A stretch of DNA of 64,000 nt from JANQMY01 sp965228775. GTDB taxonomy: Bacteria; Pseudomonadota; Alphaproteobacteria; JANQMY01. Positions within the stretch are counted from its first letter, which is position 1; each line of letters begins with the position of its first letter. A program made the position numbers and the translations under genes. The stretch lies in contig OZ245840.1 of NCBI GenBank assembly GCA_965228775.1, positions 744,001-808,000 of the forward strand. Reading direction: 5' to 3'. The notes beneath the pieces are model-generated. The model searched no databases, was not told the DNA's origin, and saw nothing but the letters and a program-made list of their open reading frames with translations. Of this stretch, positions 1-9,200 are shown one piece after another.

Positions 1-355
1 GCAACGCTTCGCGCGCAACATTGTTCGGCACACCGTCAATCTCAAACATGATCCGGCCAGGCTTCACCTTTGCCGCCCAATATTCGGGAGAGCCCTTACC
101 CTTACCCATCCGAACTTCCGTCGGCTTCTTTGAAACCGGTACGTCGGGGAAAATACGGATCCACACACGGCCCGCACGTTTCATGTGACGAGTGATCGCA
201 CGACGCGCGGCTTCGATTTGGCGCGCGGTTACGCGGGCCGGTTCCGTTGCCTTCAATCCGTAAGCGCCGAAATTTAGGCTGGTGCCCCCTTTGGCGTTTC
301 CGTGAATGCGCCCTTTATGCGCCTTCCGGAACTTTGTGCGTTTTGGCTGTAACAT
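1..355 (-). CDS. rplP: 50S ribosomal protein L16, C-terminus cut by window edge
   Basis: Large-subunit protein that binds 23S rRNA near the peptidyl transferase centre. Reading leftwards from the ATG at 353-355 gives MLQPKRTKFRKAHKGR and later RVWIRIFPDVPVSKKP and EVRMGKGKGSPEYW, which are typical L16 segments. About 118 residues are present; the end lies beyond base 1. A purine-rich AAGAAGAT lies just upstream of the ATG as a modest ribosome site. It is the last visible gene of the S10-type operon, 42 bp after rpsC. Confidence 0.96.
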   Translation of the reverse strand, partial: MLQPKRTKFRKAHKGRIHGNAKGGTSLNFGAYGLKATEPARVTARQIEAARRAITRHMKRAGRVWIRIFPDVPVSKKPTEVRMGKGKGSPEYWAAKVKPGRIMFEIDGVPNNVAREAL

Positions 356-397
356 ATCTTCTTACCAAACTTCGTGTTTATCTGATCAGCACGCCGA

Positions 398-1132
398 TTA
401 AGCAGCTGCTGCTGGTTTGCCGGCACCGCGCGGCGGGCGTCCGGATGGCGGACGGCCGCTTTCCTGAGCCTCTTGTGCCCGGCGGTCTTGCGCCATCGGA
501 TCGTGTTCAAGGATCTCGCCCTTGAAGACCCAAACTTTGATGCCGCAAATGCCATACGCCGTGTAGGCGGTCGCGACGCCGTAATCGATGTCGGCACGCA
601 ACGTATGAAGCGGCACGCGGCCTTCGCGGTACCATTCCATCCGCGCGATTTCAGCGCCGTTCAAGCGGCCCGCGCAATTGATCCGGATGCCACCAGCGCC
701 CAAACGCATGGCAGACTGAACGGCCCGCTTCATGGCGCGGCGGAACATCACCCGGCGCTCCAATTGCTGAGCAATGTTGTCCGCGATCAGCGTGGCATCA
801 ATTTCCGGTTTGCGGATTTCGACGATGTTCAAGTGAACTTCGCTTTCCGTAAGCCGTGACAGTTGGCTGCGCAGCTTTTCGATATCCGCGCCCTTCTTAC
901 CGATGACCACACCCGGACGTGCACTGTAGATCGTCACGCGGCACTTCTTGTGAGGACGCTCGATGACGATTTTCGCAACACCGGCCTGCTTCAGCTTCTT
1001 CTTCAGGATCTCGCGGATCTTGATGTCTTCGTGCAGCAAAGAGCCATACTCATGACGGTCCGCATACCAGCGCGAATCCCATGTGCGGTTCACACCCAGC
1101 CGCATTCCAATTGGGTTGACTTTCTGTCCCAT
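398..1132 (-). CDS. rpsC: 30S ribosomal protein S3
   Basis: Small-subunit protein of the mRNA entry channel, 244 residues. It opens with MGQKVNPIGMRLGVNRTWDS and carries the KH-type RNA-binding loop GVVIGKKGADIEKL at about residues 75-88. The C-terminal tail after about residue 220 is rich in Gly, Arg, Pro and Ala and ends in PAAAA, a low-complexity extension. Its ATG overlaps the rplV stop by one base in a TAATG arrangement, so the two are very probably translationally coupled. Confidence 0.98.
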   Translation of the reverse strand: MGQKVNPIGMRLGVNRTWDSRWYADRHEYGSLLHEDIKIREILKKKLKQAGVAKIVIERPHKKCRVTIYSARPGVVIGKKGADIEKLRSQLSRLTESEVHLNIVEIRKPEIDATLIADNIAQQLERRVMFRRAMKRAVQSAMRLGAGGIRINCAGRLNGAEIARMEWYREGRVPLHTLRADIDYGVATAYTAYGICGIKVWVFKGEILEHDPMAQDRRAQEAQESGRPPSGRPPRGAGKPAAAA

Positions 1133-1512
1133 TAGGCTGCCTCTTCTTCTGCGCGAACCACAATCGTGAGCTGACTGAACGGCTTCATAATTTTGCCGAC
1201 CCGGCCGCGTGCGCGGGGCTTCCAGCGCTTCATCACCAGGTTCTTGCCCACATAAGCTTGGGCGACAATCAAATCATCCGGATCCAGCGAATGGTTGTTA
1301 TCGGCATTTGCGATCGCGGACTGCAAAATCTTGCGAACGTCTTTCGCGATGCGCCGCTTGGAAAACGCCAACTCGTTAAGGGCCGCCTGCACCTTCTTGC
1401 CCCGAATCGACTGAGCAACAAGGTTCAGTTTTTGCGGGCTTGTCCGGATCATTCGGCCAACCGCGTATGCTTCGTTTTCCGCAACACGACGTGGATTTTC
1501 TTTCTTGCCCAT
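1132..1512 (-). CDS. rplV: 50S ribosomal protein L22
   Basis: Large-subunit protein that lines the peptide exit tunnel, 126 residues. Recognised by VGRMIRTSPQKLNLVAQSIR and the C-terminal stretch MKRWKPRARGRVGKIMKPFS, which is the conserved beta-hairpin loop region. It sits between rpsS (3 bp gap upstream) and rpsC (1 bp overlap downstream) in the usual S10 operon order. The N-terminus (MGKKENPRRVAENEAYAV) is slightly longer than in enteric L22. Confidence 0.97.
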   Translation of the reverse strand: MGKKENPRRVAENEAYAVGRMIRTSPQKLNLVAQSIRGKKVQAALNELAFSKRRIAKDVRKILQSAIANADNNHSLDPDDLIVAQAYVGKNLVMKRWKPRARGRVGKIMKPFSQLTIVVRAEEEAA

Positions 1513-1515
1513 CGT

Positions 1516-1794
1516 CTACTTCCTTTTGGCCTTTTTATCGGCGGCGTGGCCGTAATAGGTCCGGCTTGGCGAAAACTCGCCCATTTTGTGACCAACCATG
1601 TCTTCCGTGATCAGTACCGGGATAAACTTCTGGCCGTTGTGGACACCAAAAGTCAGGCCCACAAATTGCGGAAGTATTGTGGAGCGGCGGCTCCAGGTTT
1701 TGATCACTTCTTTACGGCCCGAAGAGCGGCTTGCTTCTGCTTTTTTGAGCAGATAGCCATCAACAAACGGACCTTTCCAGACTGAACGCGCCAT
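1516..1794 (-). CDS. rpsS: 30S ribosomal protein S19
   Basis: Small-subunit head protein, 92 residues, the normal family length. Diagnostic segments are MARSVWKGPFVDGYLLKKAE, RRSTILPQFVGLTFGVHNG and EDMVGHKMGEFSPSRTYYGH. It ends in the basic tail DKKAKRK. It lies 9 bp downstream of rplB and 3 bp upstream of rplV, inside one transcription unit. Confidence 0.98.
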   Translation of the reverse strand: MARSVWKGPFVDGYLLKKAEASRSSGRKEVIKTWSRRSTILPQFVGLTFGVHNGQKFIPVLITEDMVGHKMGEFSPSRTYYGHAADKKAKRK

Positions 1795-1803
1795 AATTTA
1801 TCC

Positions 1804-2640
1804 TCAGCGTTTCTTCTTCAGGTGGCGGCTGCGCACGATGTATTTCGTGGTTTCTTTGTTGCGCCGCGTACGGTGGCCTTTGGTGCTGACACCCCATGGT
1901 GTAACCGGGTGACGACCGCCAGATGTACGGCCTTCACCACCACCGTGCGGGTGATCAATCGGGTTCATCACAACACCACGAACCACAGGGCGCTTGCCCT
2001 TCCAACGGTTGCGGCCTGCCTTACCAATTTTGACGTTCGAATGATCCGGGTTGGACACAGCGCCAATGGTCGCCATGCATTCGGCGCGCACCATGCGCTG
2101 CTCGCCGGACGTCAAGCGCAAGAGAGCGTAACCGGAATCGCGGCCAACAAGCTGAGCATAAGCTCCGGCTGACCGCGCGATCTGCGCGCCCTTTCCGGCC
2201 TTCATCTCGATATTGTGGATGATCGTGCCGATCGGGATCGACGACATAGGCATCGCATTGCCCGGCTTCACATCCACACGCTCGCCCGAGATCACCGTAT
2301 CGCCCTGAGCCAAACGCTGAGGCGCGATGATGTAGGAAAGCTCGCCATCGGCATATTTGATCAGCGCAATGAAAGCAGACCGGTTCGGGTCATACTCGAT
2401 GCGCTCGACCGTTGCCGGTACGTCGAATTTACGCCGCTTGAAGTCGACCTTACGGTAGCGCTGCTTATGACCGCCGCCACGGTTCCAAACCGCGATCCGG
2501 CCATTGCCGTCACGTCCGCCGGACTTGCTCTTGCCTTCCACGAGCGTCTTTTCAGGCTTGCCTTTCCAGAGCGCCGAGCGATCGACCAACACCGTGCCGC
2601 GCAGGCCTGGCGTGATTGGATTGAATGTCTTTAGTGCCAT
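1804..2640 (-). CDS. rplB: 50S ribosomal protein L2
   Basis: Primary 23S rRNA-binding protein needed for subunit association and peptidyl transferase activity, 278 residues. The start is MALKTFNPITPGLRG. The conserved C-terminal loop NPIDHPHGGGEGRTSGGRHP, with the near-invariant histidine of the GGGEG region, is intact. It follows rplW with a 21 bp gap in the standard S10 operon order. Confidence 0.98.
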   Translation of the reverse strand: MALKTFNPITPGLRGTVLVDRSALWKGKPEKTLVEGKSKSGGRDGNGRIAVWNRGGGHKQRYRKVDFKRRKFDVPATVERIEYDPNRSAFIALIKYADGELSYIIAPQRLAQGDTVISGERVDVKPGNAMPMSSIPIGTIIHNIEMKAGKGAQIARSAGAYAQLVGRDSGYALLRLTSGEQRMVRAECMATIGAVSNPDHSNVKIGKAGRNRWKGKRPVVRGVVMNPIDHPHGGGEGRTSGGRHPVTPWGVSTKGHRTRRNKETTKYIVRSRHLKKKR

Positions 2641-2661
2641 CTTACTGTTCCAGTCTCAGCC

Positions 2662-2955
2662 CTAGAGCCCTGTCGTAATATCGATCGAATGCCCGTCTTC
2701 GAGCGTCACGATCGCTTTCTTCACATCCGGACGGCGCCCAGGGCGTCCCCGAAAACGTTTGGTCTTGCCTTTTTGGCGAAGCGTATTCACGGCCTTCACC
2801 TTGACGCTGAAGAGTTCTTCCACAGCGCGTTTGATATTCGGCTTTGTTGCATCCAGCGGCACCCGGAAAACAACCTGGTTGTGTTCCGACGCCATGGTGG
2901 CCTTCTCGGTAATCACCGGCCCCAAAATCGTGTCGTAGGCAGTGCGTGCACTCAT
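2662..2955 (-). CDS. rplW: 50S ribosomal protein L23
   Basis: Protein at the tunnel exit that docks trigger factor and SRP, 97 residues. Segments PVITEKATMASEHNQVVFRV and KRAVEELFSVKVKAVNTL match the L23 family, followed by the basic loop TKRFRGRPGRRPDVKKAIV. Its ATG overlaps the rplD stop by 4 bp (2952-2955), which indicates coupling with rplD. Confidence 0.97.
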   Translation of the reverse strand: MSARTAYDTILGPVITEKATMASEHNQVVFRVPLDATKPNIKRAVEELFSVKVKAVNTLRQKGKTKRFRGRPGRRPDVKKAIVTLEDGHSIDITTGL

Positions 2956-3572
2956 GACAAACGGGCCTCCAAAGCTTCAACCGCGGACTTGGTGAGCACC
3001 AATTTGTCCCGGCGCAAGATGTCATAGACGTTGATGCCTTGGACCGGCAGCAGATCCACATTCGGGATGCTGCGAATGGCCAAGCTCATATTCTTGTCCA
3101 CTTCAGCACCATCGATGATCAGCGCAGACGTAAGGCCCAATTTCTTCAAGGTCTCACGAACGCCTTTGGTCTTCGGTGCATCGGAGGCTACCGCATCCAA
3201 AACGACCAAATTCTCTTCCTTCACTTTGGAAGAAAGCGCGTGCTTCAGAGCCAATGCCCGCACCTTCTTTGGAAGGTCGATCGCATGGCTGCGCGGCTTT
3301 GGCCCCATAGCGACACCGCCGCCTTTGAACTGAGGCGCTGACTTCGCACCATGACGCGCGCTGCCCGTGCCCTTCTGGCGGTACATCTTCTTTTTGGTCG
3401 CCTTAATGTCGCTCCGGCCCTTCGTGGCATGTGTGCCCGCTTGGCGCTTCGCGAGTTGATAGGTAACCATCCGGTGCAGAATATCCGCACGCGGATCGAG
3501 ACCGAAAATGCCATCGGACAGCTCAACGGTTCCCGCTTTTCCGGCATCGAGGGTTGTGACATCCGCTTTCAT
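2952..3572 (-). CDS. rplD: 50S ribosomal protein L4
   Basis: Large-subunit protein with an extended loop into the exit tunnel, 206 residues. The conserved loop is visible as KMYRQKGTGSARHGAKSAPQ followed by FKGGGVAMGPKPRSH. In enteric bacteria L4 also represses its own S10 operon; I see no evidence for or against that here. Its ATG overlaps the rplC stop by one base (TAATG) and its stop overlaps rplW by 4 bp. Confidence 0.97.
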   Translation of the reverse strand: MKADVTTLDAGKAGTVELSDGIFGLDPRADILHRMVTYQLAKRQAGTHATKGRSDIKATKKKMYRQKGTGSARHGAKSAPQFKGGGVAMGPKPRSHAIDLPKKVRALALKHALSSKVKEENLVVLDAVASDAPKTKGVRETLKKLGLTSALIIDGAEVDKNMSLAIRSIPNVDLLPVQGINVYDILRRDKLVLTKSAVEALEARLS

Positions 3573-4390
3573 TAGCTGTCTCCCTCTTTATCGGCTTCCG
3601 GCTTTTCAGCTTCCGCCGGTTTTTCTGCTGCAGCTTCAACCGGTGTTTCCGCAGCCTCTTCGGCTGGTGCTTCTTCAGCGACCGGTGCTGCTGCCGCCTC
3701 ATCTGTCCGGAACGCGCCCGGCATAGGGACACCATCCGGCAGCTTCCGCTTCACAGCATCGCGCAAGAAAACCCAACCGCCTTTTGAACCGGGCACAGAT
3801 CCCTTGACCATAATCAGGCCACGGTCTTTATCAGTCTTGACCACTTCCAGGTTCTGGGTCGTGACCTTTTCGGCGCCCATATGGCCGGCCATCTTCTTAC
3901 CTTTGAACACCTTGCCAGGGTCCTGACACTGACCGGTCGAGCCATGACTACGGTGTGAGATCGAGATACCGTGGGTCGCTTCCAAGCCACCAAAATTGTG
4001 GCGCTTCATGCCCCCGGCAAAACCCTTACCGATCGACGTGCCACTCGCATCCACATACTGGCCCTCAATGAAGTGATCGGCCGTAATCTCGACACCCACA
4101 TCAAGCAAATTGTCCGGGCTCACACGGAACTCAGCTAAACGCTGTTTCGGCTCTACCTTAGCAACCGCAAAATGTCCGCGCATTGCGTTAGAAACCCTTT
4201 TATAGCGACCTGTTTTCACTTTCGCTTTGCCAGCACCAAGCTGAACAGCCGTGTAGCCGTCCTTTTCCTCCGTACGGTTGCCGACCACCTGGCACTTATC
4301 CAGCTGCAGCACCGTCACCGGCACGTTCCGCCCGTCATCCATAAACAGGTTGGTCATGCCCATCTTTTTAACAATCACACCGGATCGCAT
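3572..4390 (-). CDS. rplC: 50S ribosomal protein L3 with acidic C-terminal tail
   Basis: Early-assembly 23S rRNA-binding protein, 272 residues from the ATG at 4388-4390 (MRSGVIVKKMGMTNLF). This start is chosen over an upstream in-frame one because AAGGAG lies about 8 bases before it and the longer frame would run into rpsJ. The core GGMKRHNFGGLEATHGIS and SIGKGFAGG are typical; HRSHGSTGQCQDPGKVFKGK is the conserved tip. The last 40 or so residues form a low-complexity Ala/Glu/Pro tail (for example AEEAPAEEAAETPVEAAAEK), a kind of extension I associate with alphaproteobacterial L3. Confidence 0.96.
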   Translation of the reverse strand: MRSGVIVKKMGMTNLFMDDGRNVPVTVLQLDKCQVVGNRTEEKDGYTAVQLGAGKAKVKTGRYKRVSNAMRGHFAVAKVEPKQRLAEFRVSPDNLLDVGVEITADHFIEGQYVDASGTSIGKGFAGGMKRHNFGGLEATHGISISHRSHGSTGQCQDPGKVFKGKKMAGHMGAEKVTTQNLEVVKTDKDRGLIMVKGSVPGSKGGWVFLRDAVKRKLPDGVPMPGAFRTDEAAAAPVAEEAPAEEAAETPVEAAAEKPAEAEKPEADKEGDS

Positions 4391-4403
4391 CGCCTGCGTC
4401 TCC

Positions 4404-4712
4404 TTAGAGTTTGATTTCCACGTCAACGCCCGCCGCCAAATCCAGCTTCATGAGGGCATCAACGGTTTGCGGGTTCCAGTCCACGATATCCAGCATGCGC
4501 TTATGCGTGCGGACCTCGAACTGTTCCCGGCTTTTCTTGTTTACGTGAGGGGACCGGTTGACCGTAAATTTCTCGATCCGCGTCGGCAGAGGGATAGGTC
4601 CACGAACACGTGCACCCGTCCGCTTCGCGGTATTTACGATCTCCCGCGTCGACGTATCGAGGATACGATGGTCAAAGGCCTTCAGCCGTATTCTGATGTT
4701 TTGCGCTTGCAT
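4404..4712 (-). CDS. rpsJ: 30S ribosomal protein S10 (NusE)
   Basis: Small-subunit protein that also acts as NusE in antitermination, 102 residues. Segments IRIRLKAFDHRILDTSTREI, GARVRGPIPLPTRIEKFTV and NRSPHVNKKSREQFE are diagnostic. A GGTG-type ribosome site lies just before the ATG at 4712. The 58 bp gap to the upstream tuf gene shows no clear promoter or terminator, so str and S10 genes may be co-transcribed. Confidence 0.98.
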   Translation of the reverse strand: MQAQNIRIRLKAFDHRILDTSTREIVNTAKRTGARVRGPIPLPTRIEKFTVNRSPHVNKKSREQFEVRTHKRMLDIVDWNPQTVDALMKLDLAAGVDVEIKL

Positions 4713-4770
4713 GTTACACCTTGTTCTTCAAGCTAACCTTCGCTGAAGGCTTTGTCCGTTCCCTGACCAA

Positions 4771-5961
4771 TTACTCGATGATCCCAGCGACGACGCCTGC
4801 ACCGACGGTGCGGCCGCCTTCGCGGATCGCGAAGCGCAACTGCTCTTCCATCGCAATCGGCACAATCAGCTCGACTTCCATCGAGATGTTGTCCCCAGGC
4901 ATCACCATCTCCGTGCCTTCCGGCAACGTCACAACACCCGTCACATCCGTCGTCCGGAAGTAAAACTGTGGACGATAGTTCGAGAAGAACGGCGTATGTC
5001 GACCGCCCTCTTCCTTCGTCAGGATGTACGCCTCCGCCTTGAACTTCGTATGCGGCGTCACGGAACCGGGCTTTGCCAGAACCTGACCGCGCTCAACATC
5101 TTCGCGGCCGACACCACGGAGAAGACAACCAACATTGTCGCCCGCTTCGCCCTGGTCCAGAAGCTTCCGGAACATCTCAACGCCCGTACAGGTCGTCTTC
5201 TGCGTTTCCTTGATGCCGATGATCTCAATCTCATCACCAACATTCACAACGCCACGCTCGATACGGCCCGTCACAACCGTGCCACGGCCGGAAATCGAGA
5301 AAACGTCTTCCACAGGCATCAGGAACGGCTGATCCTTCGGACGCTCCGGCTGCGGGATATACGCATCGACTTCCTTCATCAGCTCCAGAATGGCGTCCTT
5401 GCCTTGGGCAGGATCACCATCTTCAAGCGCCACCAGAGCAGAACCCTTCACGATCGGAATATCATCGCCCGGAAACTCGTACGAAGACAGAAGCTCACGG
5501 ATCTCCATCTCAACCAGTTCCAGAAGCTCTTCGTCGTCTACCTGGTCGACCTTGTTCATGAACACCACGATCGCCGGCACACCCACCTGACGGGCCAGCA
5601 GAATGTGCTCCCGTGTCTGAGGCATCGGGCCGTCAGCGGCAGACACAACCAGGATCGCACCGTCCATTTGCGCGGCACCTGTGATCATGTTCTTCACATA
5701 GTCAGCGTGGCCGGGGCAGTCCACATGGGCGTAGTGGCGGCCTTCGGTTTCATATTCAACGTGGGCCGTTGAAATCGTGATCCCGCGCGCCTTTTCTTCA
5801 GGCGCCTTGTCGATCTCGTCATACGCGGAAAACTCAGCCCCACCCGTCTCGGCCAGAACCTTCGTGATCGCAGCCGTCAAACTCGTCTTGCCATGGTCAA
5901 CGTGACCAATCGTGCCGATGTTACAGTGCGGCTTCGTCCGCTCAAACTTCTCCTTCGCCAT
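4771..5961 (-). CDS. tuf: Elongation factor Tu, copy 1 (str operon)
   Basis: GTPase that delivers aminoacyl-tRNA to the ribosome, 396 residues. The P-loop GHVDHGKTSL, the switch region RGITISTAHVEYET, DCPGHADYVKNM and NKVD are all present. The protein is identical to the second tuf product at 24701-25891, while the DNA differs only at scattered third positions. It lies 59 bp downstream of fusA in the classical rpsL-rpsG-fusA-tuf order. A GGAG ribosome site precedes the ATG by about 8 bases. Confidence 0.98.
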   Translation of the reverse strand: MAKEKFERTKPHCNIGTIGHVDHGKTSLTAAITKVLAETGGAEFSAYDEIDKAPEEKARGITISTAHVEYETEGRHYAHVDCPGHADYVKNMITGAAQMDGAILVVSAADGPMPQTREHILLARQVGVPAIVVFMNKVDQVDDEELLELVEMEIRELLSSYEFPGDDIPIVKGSALVALEDGDPAQGKDAILELMKEVDAYIPQPERPKDQPFLMPVEDVFSISGRGTVVTGRIERGVVNVGDEIEIIGIKETQKTTCTGVEMFRKLLDQGEAGDNVGCLLRGVGREDVERGQVLAKPGSVTPHTKFKAEAYILTKEEGGRHTPFFSNYRPQFYFRTTDVTGVVTLPEGTEMVMPGDNISMEVELIVPIAMEEQLRFAIREGGRTVGAGVVAGIIE

Positions 5962-6020
5962 CTTTTAATCTCCGTATGCTGACGGCCAATCCAATACTCA
6001 AAAATAAAGCCGATGAGGCT

Positions 6021-8099
6021 TTAGGCGAATTTCGCCTTAACTTCATCGGCTACAGCTTGTGGAACCTGATCGTAGTGATCAAATTGCATCGTGTACTGAG
6101 CACGCCCCTGCGTCATGGAACGCAGATTGTTGACGTACCCGAACATGTTGGCGAGCGGCACCATGGCCGAAATCACCGTGGCATTGCCACGGGCTTCCGT
6201 ACCTGTCACCTGACCGCGGCGGCTGTTCAAATCGCCGATCACGTCGCCCATGTAATCTTCAGGCGTCACCACTTCCACCTTCATCACTGGCTCCAGCAAT
6301 TTCGGTGATGCTTTCTGAACCGCTTCGCGGAAAGCGGCACGACCGGCAATTTCAAACGCCATGACGCTTGAGTCCACATCGTGGTAGGCACCGTCCGTCA
6401 GCGTTACCTTGAAGTCGATCACTGGGAAACCGGCGAGCACGCCCGCGTCGGCAACACTATCAATGCCCTTTTCGACGCCGGGAATGTATTCCTTCGGAAT
6501 GTTACCGCCGACGATCTTGCTTTCGAACTCACGGCCGCCGCCTGCTTCCTGAGGCTCAATCGTAAATTTCACCCGAGCGAACTGACCTGAACCACCGGAC
6601 TGCTTCTTGTGGGTGTAGTCGATCTCGTATTCCTTACCGACCGTTTCGCGGTAGGCCACTTGAGGTGCACCCACATTGGCTTCCACCTTGAACTCCCGCT
6701 TCATGCGGTCAATCAAGATGTCCAGGTGAAGTTCCCCCATACCCTTAATCACGGTTTGGCCGGATTCTTCGTCACTGGTCACGCGGAAAGACGGGTCTTC
6801 CTGCGCAAGACGCCCTAAGGCAACACCCATTTTTTCTTGGTCCGCCTTCGTTTTCGGCTCGACCGCCACTTCGATAACTGGATCCGGGAATTCCATCCGC
6901 TCCAAGATCACCGGATGATTGGGGTCGCACAGCGTGTCCCCCGTCGTGGTGTTCTTAAGACCCGCAAGAGCGACGATGTCACCCGCACGGGCTTCTTTCA
7001 CATCTTCCCGGCTGTTCGCATGCATCAACAGCATGCGGCCAACCCGCTCGCGATTTTCCTTGACCGTATTGATCACGCCAGTGCCTGACGTGAACACACC
7101 CGAATAGATACGGACGAAGGTCAGCGACCCCACGAAAGGATCATTCATGATCTTAAAGGCAAGACCGGCAGCAGGCGCATCGTCGGAAGCCTCGCGTGTA
7201 GCCTCCGATTCATCCTTATCCGGCACAATGCCCTTAATGGCCGGCACATCCAACGGCGACGGCATATAATCGATCACTGCATCCAGCAGCGGCTGAACAC
7301 CTTTGTTCTTAAACGCCGTCCCGTTCAGCACAGGAACGAAAGACAGATTGATCGTTCCCTTACGGATGCATTCTTTCAGCTTGGCCTCGTCCGGCTCATT
7401 GCCTTCGAGATACTGCTCTAGAGCCTCTTCGTCTTGCTCAATTGCCGTTTCAACCAGCTTCTCACGGTATTCCGCTGCCTTGTCGGCAAGATCCGCCGGG
7501 ATATCCACATATTCGAACTCGGCGCCCAAGCTCTCATCTTTCCAGATGATGGCCTGCATCTTAATCAGATCGACAACACCTTGATATTCGGACTCAGCGC
7601 CAATCGGCAGCTGTGTGACCAAAGGCACGGCGCCCAAGCGATCAACGATCATGTCGACGCAACGGTAGAAGTCCGCGCCCGTGCGGTCCATCTTGTTGAT
7701 GAAGCACATGCGTGGCACGCCGTACTTGTCGGCCTGGCGCCATACGGTTTCGGACTGAGGTTCCACACCGGCCACAGAATCAAAAACGGCCACCGATCCA
7801 TCAAGGACGCGAAGTGACCGCTCTACTTCAATCGTGAAATCCACGTGGCCTGGCGTGTCGATGATATTAATGCGGCAATCTTGCCAAAAGCAGGTGGTCG
7901 CAGCGGACGTGATCGTGATGCCGCGCTCTTGCTCCTGCTCCATCCAGTCCATGGTGGCCGCGCCATCATGCACTTCGCCGATCTTATGGCTCTTCCCCGT
8001 GTAATAGAGGATGCGTTCCGTGGTCGTCGTTTTGCCGGCATCAATATGAGCCATGATGCCGATATTTCGGTACTTCTCTAATGGCGTTGATCTAGACAT
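6021..8099 (-). CDS. fusA: Elongation factor G
   Basis: Translocation GTPase, 692 residues, normal length. The G1 motif is AHIDAGKTTTTERILYYTGK at about residues 17-36. DTPGHVDFTIEVERSLRVLD and NKMDRTGADFYR follow, and the C-terminal domain IV/V region includes VTPEDYMGDVIGDLNSRRGQ. It sits between rpsG (41 bp upstream) and tuf copy 1. Nothing unusual is seen. Confidence 0.98.
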   Translation of the reverse strand: MSRSTPLEKYRNIGIMAHIDAGKTTTTERILYYTGKSHKIGEVHDGAATMDWMEQEQERGITITSAATTCFWQDCRINIIDTPGHVDFTIEVERSLRVLDGSVAVFDSVAGVEPQSETVWRQADKYGVPRMCFINKMDRTGADFYRCVDMIVDRLGAVPLVTQLPIGAESEYQGVVDLIKMQAIIWKDESLGAEFEYVDIPADLADKAAEYREKLVETAIEQDEEALEQYLEGNEPDEAKLKECIRKGTINLSFVPVLNGTAFKNKGVQPLLDAVIDYMPSPLDVPAIKGIVPDKDESEATREASDDAPAAGLAFKIMNDPFVGSLTFVRIYSGVFTSGTGVINTVKENRERVGRMLLMHANSREDVKEARAGDIVALAGLKNTTTGDTLCDPNHPVILERMEFPDPVIEVAVEPKTKADQEKMGVALGRLAQEDPSFRVTSDEESGQTVIKGMGELHLDILIDRMKREFKVEANVGAPQVAYRETVGKEYEIDYTHKKQSGGSGQFARVKFTIEPQEAGGGREFESKIVGGNIPKEYIPGVEKGIDSVADAGVLAGFPVIDFKVTLTDGAYHDVDSSVMAFEIAGRAAFREAVQKASPKLLEPVMKVEVVTPEDYMGDVIGDLNSRRGQVTGTEARGNATVISAMVPLANMFGYVNNLRSMTQGRAQYTMQFDHYDQVPQAVADEVKAKFA

Positions 8100-8140
8100 G
8101 ACGGATAATCCTTACCGGCCCCCTTTAGGCCCAAAAAAAG

Positions 8141-8611
8141 TTACCAACGATAGTGTGAGAACGCGCGGTTTGCTTCCGCCATCTTATGTGTGTCTTCCTT
8201 CTTCTTGACCGCTGAACCTTGATTGTTCACCGCATCAAGAAGCTCCCCTGACAAACGCCCCACCATCGTGGACTCTTTCCGGCCACGTGCAGCAGTAATC
8301 AGCCACCGAATGGCCAATGCCTGCCGCCGATCCGGTCGCACTTCTACGGGTACCTGATAGGTCGCGCCACCCACACGGCGGGACCGTACTTCAATCGCCG
8401 GCATGACATTTTCCAGCGCCTCGTGGAAAGCCTTAACCGGGTCGTTCTTTGTCTTTTGCTCGATGATATCGAACGCCCCGTAAACAATACGTTCAGCGGT
8501 CGACTTCTTGCCGGCCCGCATCAGGGAGTTCATGAACTTCGTAATGACCTCATCGCCAAACTTTGCGTCCGGGATGATTTCTCTTTTCTCAGCTCTGTGA
8601 CGACGAGACAT
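8141..8611 (-). CDS. rpsG: 30S ribosomal protein S7
   Basis: 16S rRNA-binding assembly protein of the small-subunit head, 156 residues. It reads MSRRHRAEKREIIPDAKFGD at the start and has VEVRSRRVGGATYQVPVEVR and the C-terminal KKKEDTHKMAEANRAFSHYR. In the str operon S7 is the classical autogenous repressor; no specific site was identified here. It lies 12 bp after rpsL. Confidence 0.98.
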   Translation of the reverse strand: MSRRHRAEKREIIPDAKFGDEVITKFMNSLMRAGKKSTAERIVYGAFDIIEQKTKNDPVKAFHEALENVMPAIEVRSRRVGGATYQVPVEVRPDRRQALAIRWLITAARGRKESTMVGRLSGELLDAVNNQGSAVKKKEDTHKMAEANRAFSHYRW

Positions 8612-8623
8612 ATTAAGAGTTCC

Positions 8624-8995
8624 TTACTTCGGACGTTTGGCGCCGTATTTGGAACGGCGCTGTTTCCGGTCTTTCACGCCCTGCGTATCCAGCACACCAC
8701 GCAAAATGTGGTAGCGAACGCCAGGCAAATCCTTCACACGGCCGCCGCGGATCAGCACCACCGAGTGTTCCTGCAGATTGTGCCCCTCGCCAGGGATATA
8801 GCAGATGGCTTCGAAACTGTTGGTCAGGCGGACACGGGCCACTTTCCGCAAAGCCGAGTTCGGCTTCTTCGGTGTGGTTGTATAAACCCGCGTGCAAACC
8901 CCTCTCTTCTGGGGGCAAGACTGAAGCGCCGGCACTTTATTCCGGACAACCGGCTTTTGCCGAGGCTTCCGCATGAGCTGATTAATGGTTGGCAT
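8624..8995 (-). CDS. rpsL: 30S ribosomal protein S12
   Basis: Decoding-centre protein, 123 residues. It starts MPTINQLMRKPRQKPV and carries the conserved loops TPKKPNSALRKVARVRLTN (lysines at 43-44) and GRVKDLPGVRYHILRGVLD. Both loops keep the lysines at which streptomycin-resistance changes are known in other bacteria, so the sequence is of the sensitive type. It is the first gene after the promoter at 9201-9229, with about 200 bases of leader. The ribosome site is weak. Confidence 0.98.
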   Translation of the reverse strand: MPTINQLMRKPRQKPVVRNKVPALQSCPQKRGVCTRVYTTTPKKPNSALRKVARVRLTNSFEAICYIPGEGHNLQEHSVVLIRGGRVKDLPGVRYHILRGVLDTQGVKDRKQRRSKYGAKRPK

Positions 8996-9156
8996 GCCTG
9001 AACTTTCGTTTGTTTACCAATCGCTTAACGCACAAAAACAGGAAACACGGCGAGGACTTCCGGCCTGCCGGTACCCGTGAAAATCAGAGGACCCCATCTT
9101 TCACTCAGAAAGGGTCATGAACCAAAATTCGAATTAGACTGTCTATGGGCAGCGTA

Positions 9157-9176
9157 TAAGCGACACACATCGCTTA
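9157..9176 (-). promoter_or_regulatory. Stem-loop near the 5' end of the rpsL leader
   Basis: A 7-bp perfect inverted repeat, TAAGCGA (9157-9163) and TCGCTTA (9170-9176), with a 6-base loop. It lies about 20-40 bases into the predicted transcript from the promoter at 9201-9229. A role in leader stability or in ribosomal-protein autoregulation is possible but not shown. Confidence 0.4.
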
Positions 9177-9200
9177 CGGCCTGCCGTCCAATGTCGGCGG